Shown here in pieces: positions 38,901-53,900 of a stretch of 64,000 nt of DNA; the first letter of the stretch is position 1; each line of letters starts with the position of its first letter. The stretch lies in the NCBI RefSeq assembly GCF_902686445.1, contig NC_062232.1, positions 88,398,932 to 88,462,931 on the forward strand, written 5' to 3'. Position numbers and translations under genes: made by a program. The notes below the pieces were generated by a model. It searched no databases. It was not told where the DNA came from and was given only the letters and a program-made list of their open reading frames with translations. The stretch comes from Sciurus carolinensis. Lineage: Eukaryota > Chordata > Mammalia > Rodentia > Sciuridae.

Positions 38901-41900
38901 AATCAGGAAACTAGCTGATGAAACTACTCAGCTGCAAACACATGCCACCCCTCATGAATAAGGAAAGATGATTTTGAGGGTGAAACCATAAATCCGGAGA
39001 CCAAAAACTCAAGACTAGAGCGCGGAGTTGCAAGTCCTAGAAAATCATTCCCAGTCTTCTAAATTTAGTAAAATTTGTTTAGCTGGATTTCTGATATTAC
39101 CTGGTATTTGTGATTCATTTTTTTCCTTTCCATTTTCTCTCCCACATGGTCCAGATTATTTAAAAACTGGTGTCCCGTGCCTGCCCCCCTATTGTATTTT
39201 AGGTGTAAAATGCAAGGGAAGAGAAAGGTAGGGAAGGGGAGGGGAGAGGAAGGGGAAGGGAAGAAAAAAGGAGAGGAGAGAAGAGAAGAAAGGAAGAAGG
39301 GAGGAAGGGAGGAAGACATGCACTGATGGAGAGGAATTTTGCCCCAAGATACATCATACTCAGAGTTATCATACATATGTGATTTAAACAATGAGATCTG
39401 AGACTCTTGAGCTGATTTTCTTTCTTTCTTTCTTTCTTTCCTTTTTTTTGGGTATTGGTACTTGAACTCAGGGGTGCTTAACAACTGAGTCACATCCCAG
39501 CCCTTTCTATTTTTTATTTTGAGACAGGGTCTCACTAAGTTGTTTGATCCTTGCAAAGTTGTTGAGGCTGGCTTTGAACATGTGATCCTCCTGCCTCATC
39601 CTTCTAAGCTTCTGGGATTACAGGATATTTAACTCAGATTTTACTTTTGGAAATTCCAGGATGGAGTTATAGCACGAGTGAAATGTGTTGGGATGAAGAC
39701 ATTTTGCATGTGAGAAATAACTGACCCTTAGGAGATCAGGGGACAGACTGTTGTAAATAGAATAAAGGTTCTCCAATGATGCCTCTGTCCTAATCCCTGA
39801 AATCAATGAACACATTAGGTTACAGAGAAAGGGGCAAATTAAGATTGCAGATGTAATTAAGGTCACTCATCAACTGACCTTAAGACAGGATTATTAATCT
39901 TTAAAAAATTAAAGAATAAGGGAGAAGAGTCAGAATTAGAGAAGCATATAGAATGACAGAAACAAGGTCACTGAAATGATGCAATGTGAGGAGGACTCAA
40001 CCCATCATTGCTGACTCTGAAGTTGGAGGAAGGCCTTAGGCCAAGGAATGCTGGCAGTGGCAACTTCTATATTGGAAAAGGCAAGGAAATGGATTCTCCT
40101 TTAGAGCCTCAAGAAAGGAATGCAGCCTGCCAACTCCTTGATTTTAATCTAATGAGATCTTGGTCAAATTTCTAACCTATAGAATTCTAAGATATTTAAA
40201 TTAGTATTGTTTTAAGTCACTAAGTTTCTGATAGTTTATTACAACAATAAAAGATACTTTCTATTGTTTATAGACAGAAGTCAAGTACTGCTATTTCCCT
40301 TAAAATTTAAAATATTTCATGGCTCCTCTATGAGTTCATTATGTGTAATTTGGTTCATAGTTCAGGAATGGTGGTTCTAGTAGAGGTGTCAGCAAACTGC
40401 AGCCCAGGAGGCAAACCCCACCCATTGCCTGTTTTTGTGCACAAAATTGTATTGAACTCAGCCATGCTTGCTTCTTTGCTTACTGTCTATATATGATTTC
40501 ATAGTATAGTAGAATTAAGTAGTTGTAAAAGAAGACAATATGGCCCAGAAAGCTCAAAATAATTACTTTCTGGATCGTCTAAGAACATGTTTGCGAATCC
40601 CTGTGTAGGATCTGGCTCTACTCTATCCATCTAACTTGATTTCCCTTCATCACACTTAATCCTCATATCCCCACTCCCTACAGTTACTATTCTTTGTTCC
40701 TGTCAATACCTTAGCTCATAATACAACTTCATCTTGGAATTTTATTCCTTTCCGTCCCCAAATTTTGTATCCTTTAAGGCACACCTTAAGTCATACTCTT
40801 ATTTTTATTTATTTTTTTTTGTGGTGCTGGTTAAGTCATACTCTTTACCTAAAATTTTCCCTATTTATTCTATCAGGCATTTTTCCTATACTATACCAGC
40901 TAGGTTTTGATTAATCGAATAGTCATTTTATTGCTGTCAAATTTATTTCATATATGTGACAATCTATTATTACAAATAGATTGTAAGGTTCTTAAAGAAA
41001 GCAACTATGTCTTGAATTTCTCTGGAAAATTCCACAAAGCCTAACCTCTCTGTTATGGACCAGTAGAGTGCTCAGTGCATTAACTGCATTTTTCAAGGTG
41101 AAGTTCACTCTAGAAATGTTTTAAGTTTGATCCCTGATAGTTGTAGCTGAAATATGATATCCACAACTGTTAAGTGATATTACAGACGGTTTATTTGTAG
41201 ACATTCCAGCAGTACGATTGCTGGTATCTCTTTTATCATTTATAGTTTTGATATCCCTTATATTCATAGGACAAGTTTGTGCTAGCATACAACCTTCTTT
41301 AATCACTTACTCAAATTCCTCTATTTTTACCTAAATACCTTTTCATTTTAAACAAAATAAATTGTGCAAAAGGGAAACAGGGTTAGGGATAACTCAGTGA
41401 CTCTAGAGTGAATGCTCAGCCCTGTGCAACACCATGGGTTCAACTCCCAGACTCAAAAAGGGTAGGGGCAATAATGCCACAATTTGACAAAATTATGAAA
41501 ATTTACTATCCTCAAAAGCCTGTATGAGAATAGTGTACTAGTTCCCTGTTTTTAATATCCTATATGTTTAATGAAATTAATCTACTCCTTATAGAATATC
41601 TCTATTTGGATCCTCTTACAATCCCCTCAAACTCATCATACCAAAACTAGACACCAAAAATGAAGGGTCTAACCAGAGAAACAAGTTATACCCAATTTGT
41701 TTACAATGAATCAAAATAAATAAATTATAAAAAAATGAATGGTTTAGCTGGGTGTGGTGGTGCACACCTGTAATCCCAGTGGCTTGGGAGGTTGAGGGAG
41801 GAGGATCAAGAGTTCAAAGCCAGCCTCACAAAAGCAAGGCCCTAAGCAACCCAGTGAGACCCGCTCTCTAAATAAAACACAAAATAGGGCTGAGGATGTG

Positions 41901-44900
41901 GCTCAGTGGTAGAGCACTTGCCTAGCACGTGTGAGGCACTGGGTTTGATCCTCAGCACCACATGTAAAATAACTAAGTAAAATAAAGGTCCATCTACAAC
42001 TAAATAATATTTAAAAAAATAGGGCCGGGGATGTGGTTCAGTGGTCATGCACCCCCGAGTTCAATCCCAAGTACTCCCCTCCAAGTAGAAAAAAAACAGA
42101 AAGAAAAAATGAAGGGTCTAATGCATCCAAAGTTTAAAATGTAGGTTTTGGCAGGAAGGTGACAAAGATGATATAGAAAGGTATTAAGTAATTTTTAATA
42201 TGTAACATTTGCATTTCACATATTTTAATTATTTAGATAATCATTGGAAGTCCACTACTCCTTTGGCCCAAGAGAACCAGAATGACTTGGCTCTAAGATT
42301 TCTGTTAAACCAACACCATTTCTAGATTTTCACTCTTAAGAGTCAAGTGCTGGTCAAAGAACTCCATTATGGATCAGAATCATATTTAAATAACCAATTT
42401 ATTTTGACTGAGGGAACAAAGTTGCCATAATCACTGAGTAGCCTGAGTGACCCAAACCCAACTATGCTGAAATTAACTTGGGATTGCCATTCAAACAGCT
42501 GTCTCTTTGTGAAACACTAAACCTGAAGTTCTTATGGTTCTGGGTAAATTGAGGTACAATATTTAATTATCTTTAATGCTTTTGTGCACAAAAAAAAGAA
42601 ATATAGAGAATTATTTTTCTGTCATTCTAAGAAAAATTGCTACAAGAACTTTAGGAGAAATGATACCAAATGTCGTCCTGTCTTGTCTTTCTTCATACTT
42701 TCAGAACACTCCTTGCCTTTCTGTGCCCTTACATATACTTCCCTCTGCTTAAAATGTCTATCTATTATCTACCTAGAAAACTTCAACTTTTCCTTCCAGT
42801 TCAAGTTAAAATACAATCTGCTTTATAAAGCCTTCCTTGATTCCTTTTGGCATATTTAAAGGTTCTTCCCATTTTTTGTATATTTCCCCATTAAAACAAT
42901 TATTTTATATGTATTTAAGTTTCTTATTTGCATATATCTTATCACAATTGTTCATAGGCATCAAGGACTCTAAGTTTTCATTCTTATGTCCCTTGTACAT
43001 GACACATAGAAGTCATCTCATACTTGATGAAAGAAGAAATAGAACACTTCTCTCTTAAAAATTAAAAACTTCTCATCTGGTTTTACCAACCTTCTTCATC
43101 TCCTAAAAATATACCTACTACTTCAGCCTCAGTGTCAAGTTCCTTTCTGCTTCTTACATGTTTGACTTTCCTAGTAAATCTAGATGCTTCCATGAAATCA
43201 CATGTCTTTCTTGACATTCAACATTTTCTTCTAAGACTATTCACTGGCTTCAAGAAAATATTTTGGAACAAACTTTGAATTCCAGCCCCCTCAAAGTACT
43301 CAACAACTTCATATGCACTCATCTTTTCAAACTAAGATCAATAACAAGGCTTTTCATTTCACAGAAATATTTTACCAAATAACACCTATGTTTTAAAAAT
43401 ATTTTAAAGGTTAAGAATATCTCACCTGAACTCCATATACCAAGTATATCAGCAGGCTTTGTTTTAAAATAAAATCATTTTATCTTTAACCATAGAAAAC
43501 AGATTTGAAATCAATGTAAGTTAACTCATCTGGCTGGTTTTTACAGACTGCAGAGAATAGAATTGTATCTGAACAAATTATCAGAAGCACCTCTGGTTGG
43601 GGATGACTCACCTGTACTCCTTGGTGTACTCAAAGTCTTGTTTGTTATAGGCAGGTTTTAGGAAATTGCACTCAATGACTCCAATCACTCCTACGCCTTC
43701 TCCATGAGTTGGCTTAAAAGAAAAATATTAATTTCAACACTTATGTTACTGTTGACTGCCTGAGGCATTTCATATTGATTACATAATGTTCATGGGCAAG
43801 GGAAGACCATTAACATGTAGAGAAACACTTAGAATATACTTTGGTACACTGCAAGTATATTGGAACATTGCAATATATATGGAACTGAAAACTGACAAAT
43901 TCTAGAACAGAGATTTTCAATGATTCATAGATTCCTAGGATTCTTCATAGAATAATTATTATGTCTACTTCATTTCAAAACCTCCACTTTTATCAGTTTC
44001 ACATTCCAAGATTGCCATAATATTTAATTTGAATAAAAAAGTACACTGCTAAAAAAGTAAGATTATATACTACTCTTTGAGAGACCTAAAAGGCAACTTC
44101 ATCACCATCCCCAAATTTTAGGGATGTTATGTGATAATTACACCCTATATATTAAAATATGTATTTTCTGTACCAAATAACTACCAAAGAAAGTCAGATT
44201 GGCAGTGTTTATTAATTATAAGTTGATGTAAAATGTTTTATGATTTTAAAAATTTCTTTGTTATTTTTAGTGGAAGGAACTAAGTCAAAGTATAATTAGA
44301 CTGGCATATAAACATGAATTGTCAAAAAGTGATATAATAAAAACAAACACAATAGGCTGAAAATTAGCTATCCTGGGCCCTATGTAACTGTGTACTGCAT
44401 AATATAAAGCAGCCTATCATTCATTGTGCTTTAACAATCTAATTTGTAAATTAGGAAATGAAGGGGATACTCATGGGAATTACCACTTTAAATTATCCTT
44501 AAAACATATGGCAACCTTTATATAGTTTGGTTTATAAAATATTTTCACATAATATATTCCATTTAAATCTCTCAAACCTATAAGCTGTAAGTTAAGCACA
44601 GAAGGTAAGATTATTATTGTCCTTTCCATTTTACAGGTAGGAAAATTGAGACTCAGAGAAATTATAAGGCCATAGCTTACAAATATAAAATCTAGGACCC
44701 AAATCTTGATTTTTAAACACCAAATTTTATGCACCTTTCATTATGCCTTATAGTATTCCTAAGATACCAGGAAGAGCTACTTTACACACTAATAAGCTGA
44801 TACACTTAGTGAAGTTGCTGATGTTCTAAGTCTACCTCTTATTAACAGCTACCTGGAAAATATATTCATTAAAGATCCTGGGATAACATCTGAAAAGAAT

Positions 44901-47900
44901 GAGAAGTAGCAAGAGTTTTTCAACATAAGAATGCTCACTGGTAACACAGAATTCCAGTATGGGAATAAAATCATTGATCAATCTATGCCCTTTACAAATT
45001 TTAAATTATCTCCCTACTCTTTAGTCTTCTATGCCAAAGAAACATCAACTACTCACCTTTACCTGGCCTCCTGCCTTCTCAAAGAACTTTATGAGCCGGT
45101 TGTTATGATACATCATTACTCCAAACTGGTTAGCTTTCTGGCAAGAGAATCCAAAAGTGATTCTCACCTGCTTATTCTGAGAAAATGATTAAGGATACAA
45201 ACACCAGGGGCTTTAGCAAACAAAATTTTGCATCATATTAGAGATTACACCATTGGATGTAAACTGATACCTTTCTAGAGGGCACTCAAACATCTGTAGC
45301 AATAATTTAAGAGTATTTTTAATCTCTGACCAAGGAATTCTTTCTTAGGAGTTTATGCAACAGAAATAGTTAAGGAAGCCCACAGAGGTTGATAAGTTAG
45401 AGATTTTTTTCAATTAGTCACATTAGAAAAACAGATAATTTAAATATTCAAAAATAAAGTAATAGTAGATAAACATGGTCTATATGCAGCTCTTAAAACT
45501 GTGTCCTTGAATAATATTTTTGGAATATTAGGAAATACTCAGAATAATAACAAGCATTGTTATATAATGCATATATGTATAATAGTAATAGGTGGTATTA
45601 TAATACATTATATAAAATGTATAATACATTATACAAAATATAATATGTATACATGCACAGAAAAGACTAAGAAAAATACCAAAATTCCATCAGTGACTAA
45701 ACAATTCAAAAGTAATGAAAAAATTCTTAACCCTTTCTAGTTGCTCAATTTGCTGCTAGGTTTCACAGGTTCGGATAAGAGTTGTAAATGGTACAATACA
45801 AATCCATTCAATTATAGACAATATTGGTAAGTCCTGTTAAACATATAAAATACAATGGAAGCAAAAGCAATGAGAACAAAATCACTTTGAAAGGTAAAAG
45901 ACAATGAATAGTCCCATAGTAATATTTCATAGGAAGAGCAAGTTTGGATAGATCAAGTTAGGAGAAATATTATACATAAAACATAAGTAACAATGAATTT
46001 TTAACAAATTCTCCTTGATTTGAAACCAAGTTAAGCTAATAGTAGTGGTATATGCCTGTAATCACAACTACTCTGGAGACTGAGTGGGGAAGACTGAGGC
46101 TAATCTCAATAACTTAGCAAGACTCTGTCTCAAAAAATAAAAAATGTTGGTGTAGCTTAGTAATAAAGTACTTCTGGGTTCAATCCCCAGGACCACAAAT
46201 AAATACATACATACATATATACATACATACATTCATACATAAAATAAAATAAATAAAAGTCGAATGTAAGAGAATGGGATAAAGGGGAGATAGAGAAACT
46301 GATATTTTCATTAAAACAAATATTGAGAATTCTTCATATTCAAATGGATTGAATGAGAATTTATTTTGTTGTTTTTTAAAATGATCTCTCTTGCCCCCTC
46401 TAAATGACAAACTACATACATCAAAATCATATAAAATGTCATTGTCAGGTATGATACAAACACAATACAAGTGGATGCTCAACAGTAATATTTAGCTCAG
46501 AACACAATTTTCTGAGCTCAAACGGAACCTCAAGTGAGACCTTATTACGACGCAAAAATGAAACAAGATAAAACTCCCCCAAACAAACCAAAAACCCCAC
46601 AGTATAAAACGAACACATTAAAGATTGTCAAATATTTTATTTCTGCTGTACACTTCTTAAAATTTTTATTAGTGTATTTTGATTATACATAATAGTGGGG
46701 CTCGTTATGACATATTTTGTACATGTATATAATACACTTTGAACGATCTCCTTCCTCAGTACCTTCTTTTTCCCTCCTTTCCTGCCTTCCCCAATATGCT
46801 GATCTGCTTGTTCTACTTTACTGATCTCTTTTATTATTATTATCTTAATTAGTGCATTATAATTACATATGTAATGGGATTCATTGTGCAGTATATTGGT
46901 ACATGGACATAGCACGATTTAGTAGATTTTGCTCCCTAGTATTTCCCTATGCCCTCCCTCCCACTTAATCCCCTTCCTCTACTCTGTTGAATATTTTTAA
47001 AATTCTAAACTATGGAATGGGGTTACACTGTGGTAGAAGGCTCCCCAAATTAGTATAACAAAAAAACACAGAAAAGAAGCCTTTGAAAACTGAGGAGAAA
47101 CTAAATAAATCAGCATTAATGATCCTGTTCCTTAGTAACCTTGGGGAAATTCTATTAGCAGTTTCATTTTACTGATGCCTGTAGTGGATCCATTAAACCC
47201 AAATTCTAATATGAGAAGGTATTATAGTTTAATGGGAAGGGAGGGTGAGAAGAGTTTAGGTACATATAAAATGCATGTATAGAAGTTGGCCTGATTACAG
47301 AAACCCATGAAAGATAAGAACCTGCAGACAGAAATGTGGTACATTCTAATAGAGTAATTGGAAAGCATTTCTTTATACTGGCTCTGTTAAACCTACAGCA
47401 CTAAACCTAAGATACTCATTCACATAAGGTGCAATTATAACTAATATGCTCAGAGTTCTGGCTTTGTTCAGTTTCTTTAGGGCTTTAAGAAAAGTTTCCT
47501 AGTGGAGAAGGTATGTGTTCCCAAAAAGGAGAAAATCAATGAACTTATGAATAAAAACTACATGACCTTTTATAAAAAAGGAAAACAATTTCTAATTTTC
47601 GGTCATTGAAGAAAGACAGAGAAAGATGATGTCTTTGATGAAGCAAATATGGACCAAGAGTTATGCTAGGTTACTAGAATATAAATTAAAAGATCGATTT
47701 TCATAGTGCTTATGAGTTCTCAGTCTTTCAAAGACTTTTCTTTCTTTGCTAAAAAAGCCATCAATGAAGACTGACCTCATTTCCATAGTTTAAGATTTTT
47801 CTCTAGAATCTAAAATCTAATCCAATGGGGTATAGAAGTGAAAATGAGTAACTGCTTCTCTGTTAAAAGCTGAGTATCTTAAAATAGACAAGTATTTCTT

Positions 47901-50900
47901 ATAAAAAAATTCAGACTCTACTGAACTAGAATCTCTAAAATCTCAAAGTATTTAAGAGTTTCCCTATGATTTCTGATAAAACTGGTGCATAGTCTGACAT
48001 TTAAGAAATACTTCCTTAGAGTACAGTGTAACAGGATTTGTGATATATGATACAATTTTGATCTGTGAAAGTCAAGTTTTTGTCTTTCTGTGCTAGTCTA
48101 GAAATTTAATCCCAAAATGCAGAGGTTAACTACATATAGCTGAAAGGATACTGTGAAGGTAGGTTTATATATATCATATCCTACATTGGCCAGACTTTTG
48201 GCAATCATCTGGGTGGTCACCTTCTTTTGACGTAGAAAAATTTTCATCCTTGGCTTCATATATAGAATACTACAATATGCCTATGGAACAGTAAAGGTAA
48301 AGTTATTATGCAACACTGACAATTCTACTGACATCCCCATTAAACACTGCTAGCCAAGTGAGTTTATTCTTGGCAAAGATCTTCCTTACTTTCTATACCT
48401 TGTATTATGTCAACCACCACACTAAAATGCTGCTATTTTAGCTAAATTTTTTCAGTGGAGATGGTGAAAAGAATACTAGTACAAAGCTAAAAGGTTGTCA
48501 TTCTTGTGTAAGTAAACTTTGGTCTTTTTCAACAATATTTTCATTTTCTAGGAAATCTTACCTCTTACTGTTGAAGAAAACCATTCTTACTCACCCGTAA
48601 AGAATACTCTGTTTCTGGCAGCTCAGAACCACTAATCTCTTTTTCTTCTGCATCAAAGTCAGATACCAGGATATCATATTGATCTGTATCAAAGTCCAAC
48701 TCAGACTTTCCATCTTTGTTTCTGGGTAAAAGAGACAAGTACCAATCTAACAAAAACTGGCTCCAAAGGATAAAATTGCACTAGGAACCCAAGAGAAAAG
48801 AAACAATATGAACAATACTCAGATACCTGGTTCTTTCCCTGACCACCGGTGCAAAGGCACTACAAACTAATTTGAAATCACACAATATTTAAGGGTTTTT
48901 GTAGTCTAAAGAAATCTGTTTCACACTGGTGGTGACAAGTTCAGAAGGAAAGGAAAGGGATGTCAAATATCTGTGATACGATAAATCAAATGGGTATCAG
49001 CTATCCTCAAAGCAGAATCCTAAAATAGATCCCACCTTTCTGGGTGTTGCTGGATAAGTCATGCAATACCACTTTATCCAACTGAAAGAATAGATGAATC
49101 AAAATCTATTTCTAATAACTTCTGCAATCATATAAGCATTAATGACATACCAAGATTTCCCCCAGATCCAATTCTATTTCTTAAAAGGAGAAAAAGATTA
49201 CTATAGAAAAAACATATATTTGCTAGTCCTCTAGAATATTATTTATGGAATTATCACTTAAATATAATAATACTGATACTCTTTTCATAAGGACCTTTCT
49301 TATCCCCATGTTTTTGGGTTACTTAGTTTTGCTCCATTCCAAGACCCTGGGTTACATCATTAACCACTGCCAGGGAAAAAAGTTAAGAACCATTTTGTCC
49401 CCAGAAAAAAAACTGAAAACAAATGATGGCCTATATGAAAAATGAATATATCAGAATGATCATTCCCAAAATTTGTTCTGTGGAACAACCATCCCTGGAG
49501 ATATTATTAAATAAGAATTAATAAATAAAAGTAAAATTGAGAAACAATTCTTAGCCTTCAGATTCAAATCAAGCTCTAGTGATACTTGCTTCATACTTCA
49601 GGCTCTACAAGCTCAGAGCTACTGTATTGAAAATTTATCCCTATTCTCAGAACTGAATCAGGGCCACTGTGGCATGCCACCTTTATAAAGTCCATGCCAC
49701 TGTAATAGTATAATTCTGAATTTTCCAGGATAATCTTGATTCTCACTATTCTACCCAACTCTAGCAAATATACTCTGAGAATTCCCTGTCCTTTCTGCCT
49801 CTATCCACCCTATCCAAGGAAGAGGTTTGGAGAAGCATTTTTAAAAACCAAGCAACATATTATATTGCTCTCTCAAGTATTTTCTTTTCTGTTCTTTTTT
49901 CCATTTTTTTTGTACCAGGGATTGAACCCAGGGGCATTCAACCACTGAGCCACATCCCCAGCGATTTTTATGTTTTATTTTGAGACAGGGTCTTGCTAAG
50001 TTGCTGAGGTGGACTTTTAACTTGTGTATGTAATGATATACATATCATATATATACACATACACACACACACATATATATATACACACACATATATATAA
50101 AAATATATAAATTTATCTAATTTGCTTCTCTAGAAAGACTTATTAAAATGTGCTTCATCATACTACCTTTGCTCATCAGAATGTGCCATCTTTGAGATAC
50201 TATACCTGCGGATGTTCCAAATGAGAACACGAGTGCCTTTTTTGCCTGGGATGGCATCAAACTGGGACAGCAGGTCATTTTCACTGTTGAAAATTGAATA
50301 GTTCAAGATGGCTTCCAGGCTGGGCAAGGAATCCTCAGTAATAATCATTTTTTGTAAAACCAAATATAGTCAAAGAAAAACTAATACCTTAAGAATATGC
50401 TATCAAGAAGGAAGAGCACCTTTTAGGTTGCATGTTTAGACAAAAAATAAAGACATAAATCATGGGCATTACTGCTACAGAAGGAAGGAAAGAGGAAAGG
50501 TAGAAATAAACATCAAAATCAACTTCATCTGTAGGATACAGCTTCAAAGATGCAGTGTAAACAAAGACAGTACTATATTTATGAAGATGATCAAAGGCTA
50601 CATTTTTAAACTATTTGGAAGCAATAAGTTCAAATCTTACTGTTATATTGTTCCCATCAAGACAACCTGGTATCTATCAGAAATAATAGCTTGTCCAAGT
50701 TTTGGGAAATGTTATCAGATAATCAGGAAAACAGTATGTTTCCAAGAAACACAAATATAGCTAGTTTTACAGGACAAAAAAAGCCCTGGGAACTATACCA
50801 TGGGGTGGTAGTTGGGAAAGGATATTCTATACAAATCAAACTGAACAATATAAAAATTTCAATATAGCAAAAATATCTCTAAGCATCTGCTAATGGTTCA

Positions 50901-53900
50901 TTCATTTTAAAAATGTTTAATAGAAATGTCAGTATATTTAAGACATTTCGATATTTTAAAAAATATGAACACTTTTTGGAAATATGAAATATCAAAAATA
51001 GATGGATTTGACCTGAAGAAAAAAGTTCCTGTTAAAATAGATTGAACTAACATTTAACCAACATTCTCCATTTCCAGAAAGGATATTGTTTTGCTGGCTG
51101 AATGGAACAATTGGTACAATAACCGCCTGGGCCTGGACACATTCCAGATAGGTCTGTGATAGGAGTCCAACAGTAAGAGTACCCCCATTCTTGGTGAAGA
51201 CAAGAGCATCCTTTCCTAGCCGCATGGAGCCTGACTTGAAACCATTACCAAAGACCCCGATGGGACATTGGCTCTTCTTTATTACTTTATCTGTAAAGCC
51301 GAAACTGTAATTACACAAGAAAAAAATAAATCAGAAAAAATGAAATCATAAAGGTAAAAAGCATCCTGATTAGGCAAGAGGCAGAATTCTGACTGACACA
51401 AAAATAACATATGTAAAAAGTCCCTCCTTTTGGTATTTCCAGGCAAAGCTATTAAGTTAAAAATATAGGACATTACTATGGTGTGATGGCACTGATATTT
51501 TTGTGTGATGGTGTGTACTTAAATAGTACTACTGTGTAAGAGTCACACTTTGTAAATGCAAAGAAGGCCCTTTTTCACTGGCTGACAGTGAGATCTGGAG
51601 AAGGCCTTGCACCGCTGCCTTTCTTTATCTAGACGAAACAGCCCGATTGCTAGAAGTTAGGGTAATGTGCAAAAGGTAGTTGCCTAAAAACGGTAACAAA
51701 AAGTTCCAAGTAGTGGCACTGATCAAAGGTACTAGACTAGGCATCTCCTAATGTTAGATCAAATATCTAGACAATTTCAACTCTCCACCCAAAGAATGAC
51801 CCTTCCAATTCTTACCCTCTGCTCCATCTGCTTGGACAGTCCACTGGAATATGACCAAGAGATAAAAATAGGTAGTTCTGCTTCTGAATATCTGTAAACA
51901 GCTGCAGTATAAAGTCTCTCTTGTTCTATTAAGGGCCTCTTTTACTTAGTTACCTCAGCAAACTCTGTAGTCTTTTGTGATCAGCTTGATCTGGGAACCA
52001 AAACCTTTCCCTTCCTTGTATTCTCTAATCCAGATATAAACCAAAATGATATGAATTCTAGAAAATGATGACCATCTTCTTATCTTCCTTCACTACAAAT
52101 AAAACTAATTTTAAGGATTGTATCTCTCCAGATTGACTAATTTTACAGTGTTGTACACTAGCATTCATTCAACACATATTAATGGAGCAGCTACCATGTG
52201 CTGTGTGCATTGTGCTAAGCACTGGAGACACAGTTGTTAATAAAAGAGATATGATTCTTGCTCTCATGGCTTGTAGTCTAAGGAAGGATTTCATATATTA
52301 CAGTTGCTCATTAGCAACTAAACAGTTTTGTTTTATTCCTTTAAGGATGGAGGGTTGAGGTGCCTATTTTCCATTTTCTGAAGGTTGTGGTTTTGTGTTT
52401 ATTCCCCAAGAAAGGGGACTACATTTCAATTTTCTATTTCAAAATGTTATGCTAAAGTACCATATGTCCTTTTAGAATAGACACTTTTTAAAGCCTGTGA
52501 ATTCTACGAATAAATCTAGTGACATAGAAATGAAATTTCCAGGGAACTAGTCCTTTGAAAAACAACAAGAAAGCACTAAATTAGTGCTGTCTGTGGGCCT
52601 TAGTATTCCAGGAAATAGATATATAACTTGGTAAAATTCAGACATTCTTATTCCCTTATGGAAATATTAGTTAGGAAAGATGGGGTCATTATAAGGATTG
52701 AATTATATACTGTATGCACAATAGATTAATTATAAAGTAGTACTAAAACTTCAATTTTTTAAAATTTTAAGCCAACTGTAGAAGTCATTCTGAGAATTAT
52801 GTGCTATTCTGTACCCCTACTTCAGGTCTAATGTCACATCTAAAGCTCAGACTCTTCATAAATTAAAATCTTATCTATCATGAATTTTTATGGTTATTTG
52901 GATTTAAAATTACTTTAATATAACAAAGTTTAAATTAGGTGGTCAAAGAAAGGGATAAAAATAGGGAGACTATATTACTATATTAATTTCCTAGTATCTT
53001 CTGCCAGCTGCAACCTCTTTTTCCCTTTGTAGGTAAAAATCCTCATGTTACTTATTTTGGGGAGGCCAGATGATTATATAAGCTTGAGAAGATAAATAGT
53101 ATGGCAGGGCTAGAACCAGAATGGAAAAGGATAAAGTGAGAAGAGAGGAGCTGGAAGCTCTAGATTTTATTTGTGCTGTTGTTATGCTTCACTTAACTCC
53201 TGCCATGTGCTATTTATTATTCCATCTAGCTTTCCATGTTGGGTATTCTATTTAACTGCAAATTTGCAAAATGAATGCCTGATACTAATCAAATACTAAC
53301 TGATATAAAAGTCCTCACCATACATAATGATAATATTGTAGAAGTAAATTTTATATAGTTTGGTATAGCTCAATAATTTTCCACAGTTATCTTGGCCTAG
53401 GCAGGTGGGTTCTCTTCACTAAGTCAGTCCTGTTCTACCCTCTCATGTAAAAGACAATCCTGTTTACACACCAAAGGGGCTTGGATACCAGTTTGTTGAA
53501 TGAAATTCAAGAATACAGCACCTTCCTCTTGAGTACCTTAAAATGTTGAAAATCTATACTCTAGAGAGATAAATTTAAATTAGGAATGCTGAACACCAAA
53601 ACAAGCCTTAACAAATTCCATGGACATACAATGGCAGGTACTATTGTTTTCTAGATATGCTGGTGATATAATATGTACTATAAATGATGAAAGGATGAAT
53701 CTTTAAGGAATTTAATGATAGTCTTTTCCTTTTTAATTTTATATTCATATTGATTATGTGTTTATGGAAGAAACCACTGCTGCAGTTACCCACCTATTTT
53801 ATCTGCCTGAAAATAGGAATAGTTAGCATAAAGAACTGGAAAATATGAACAGGATGACCAATATTATAAGTTAATCTGTAGGTTTAATAATTTTTCAAAA

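Noticed and set aside
39065..39556. 163-codon minus-strand frame
   Set aside because: Low-complexity translation of the purine/pyrimidine tract and a SINE.
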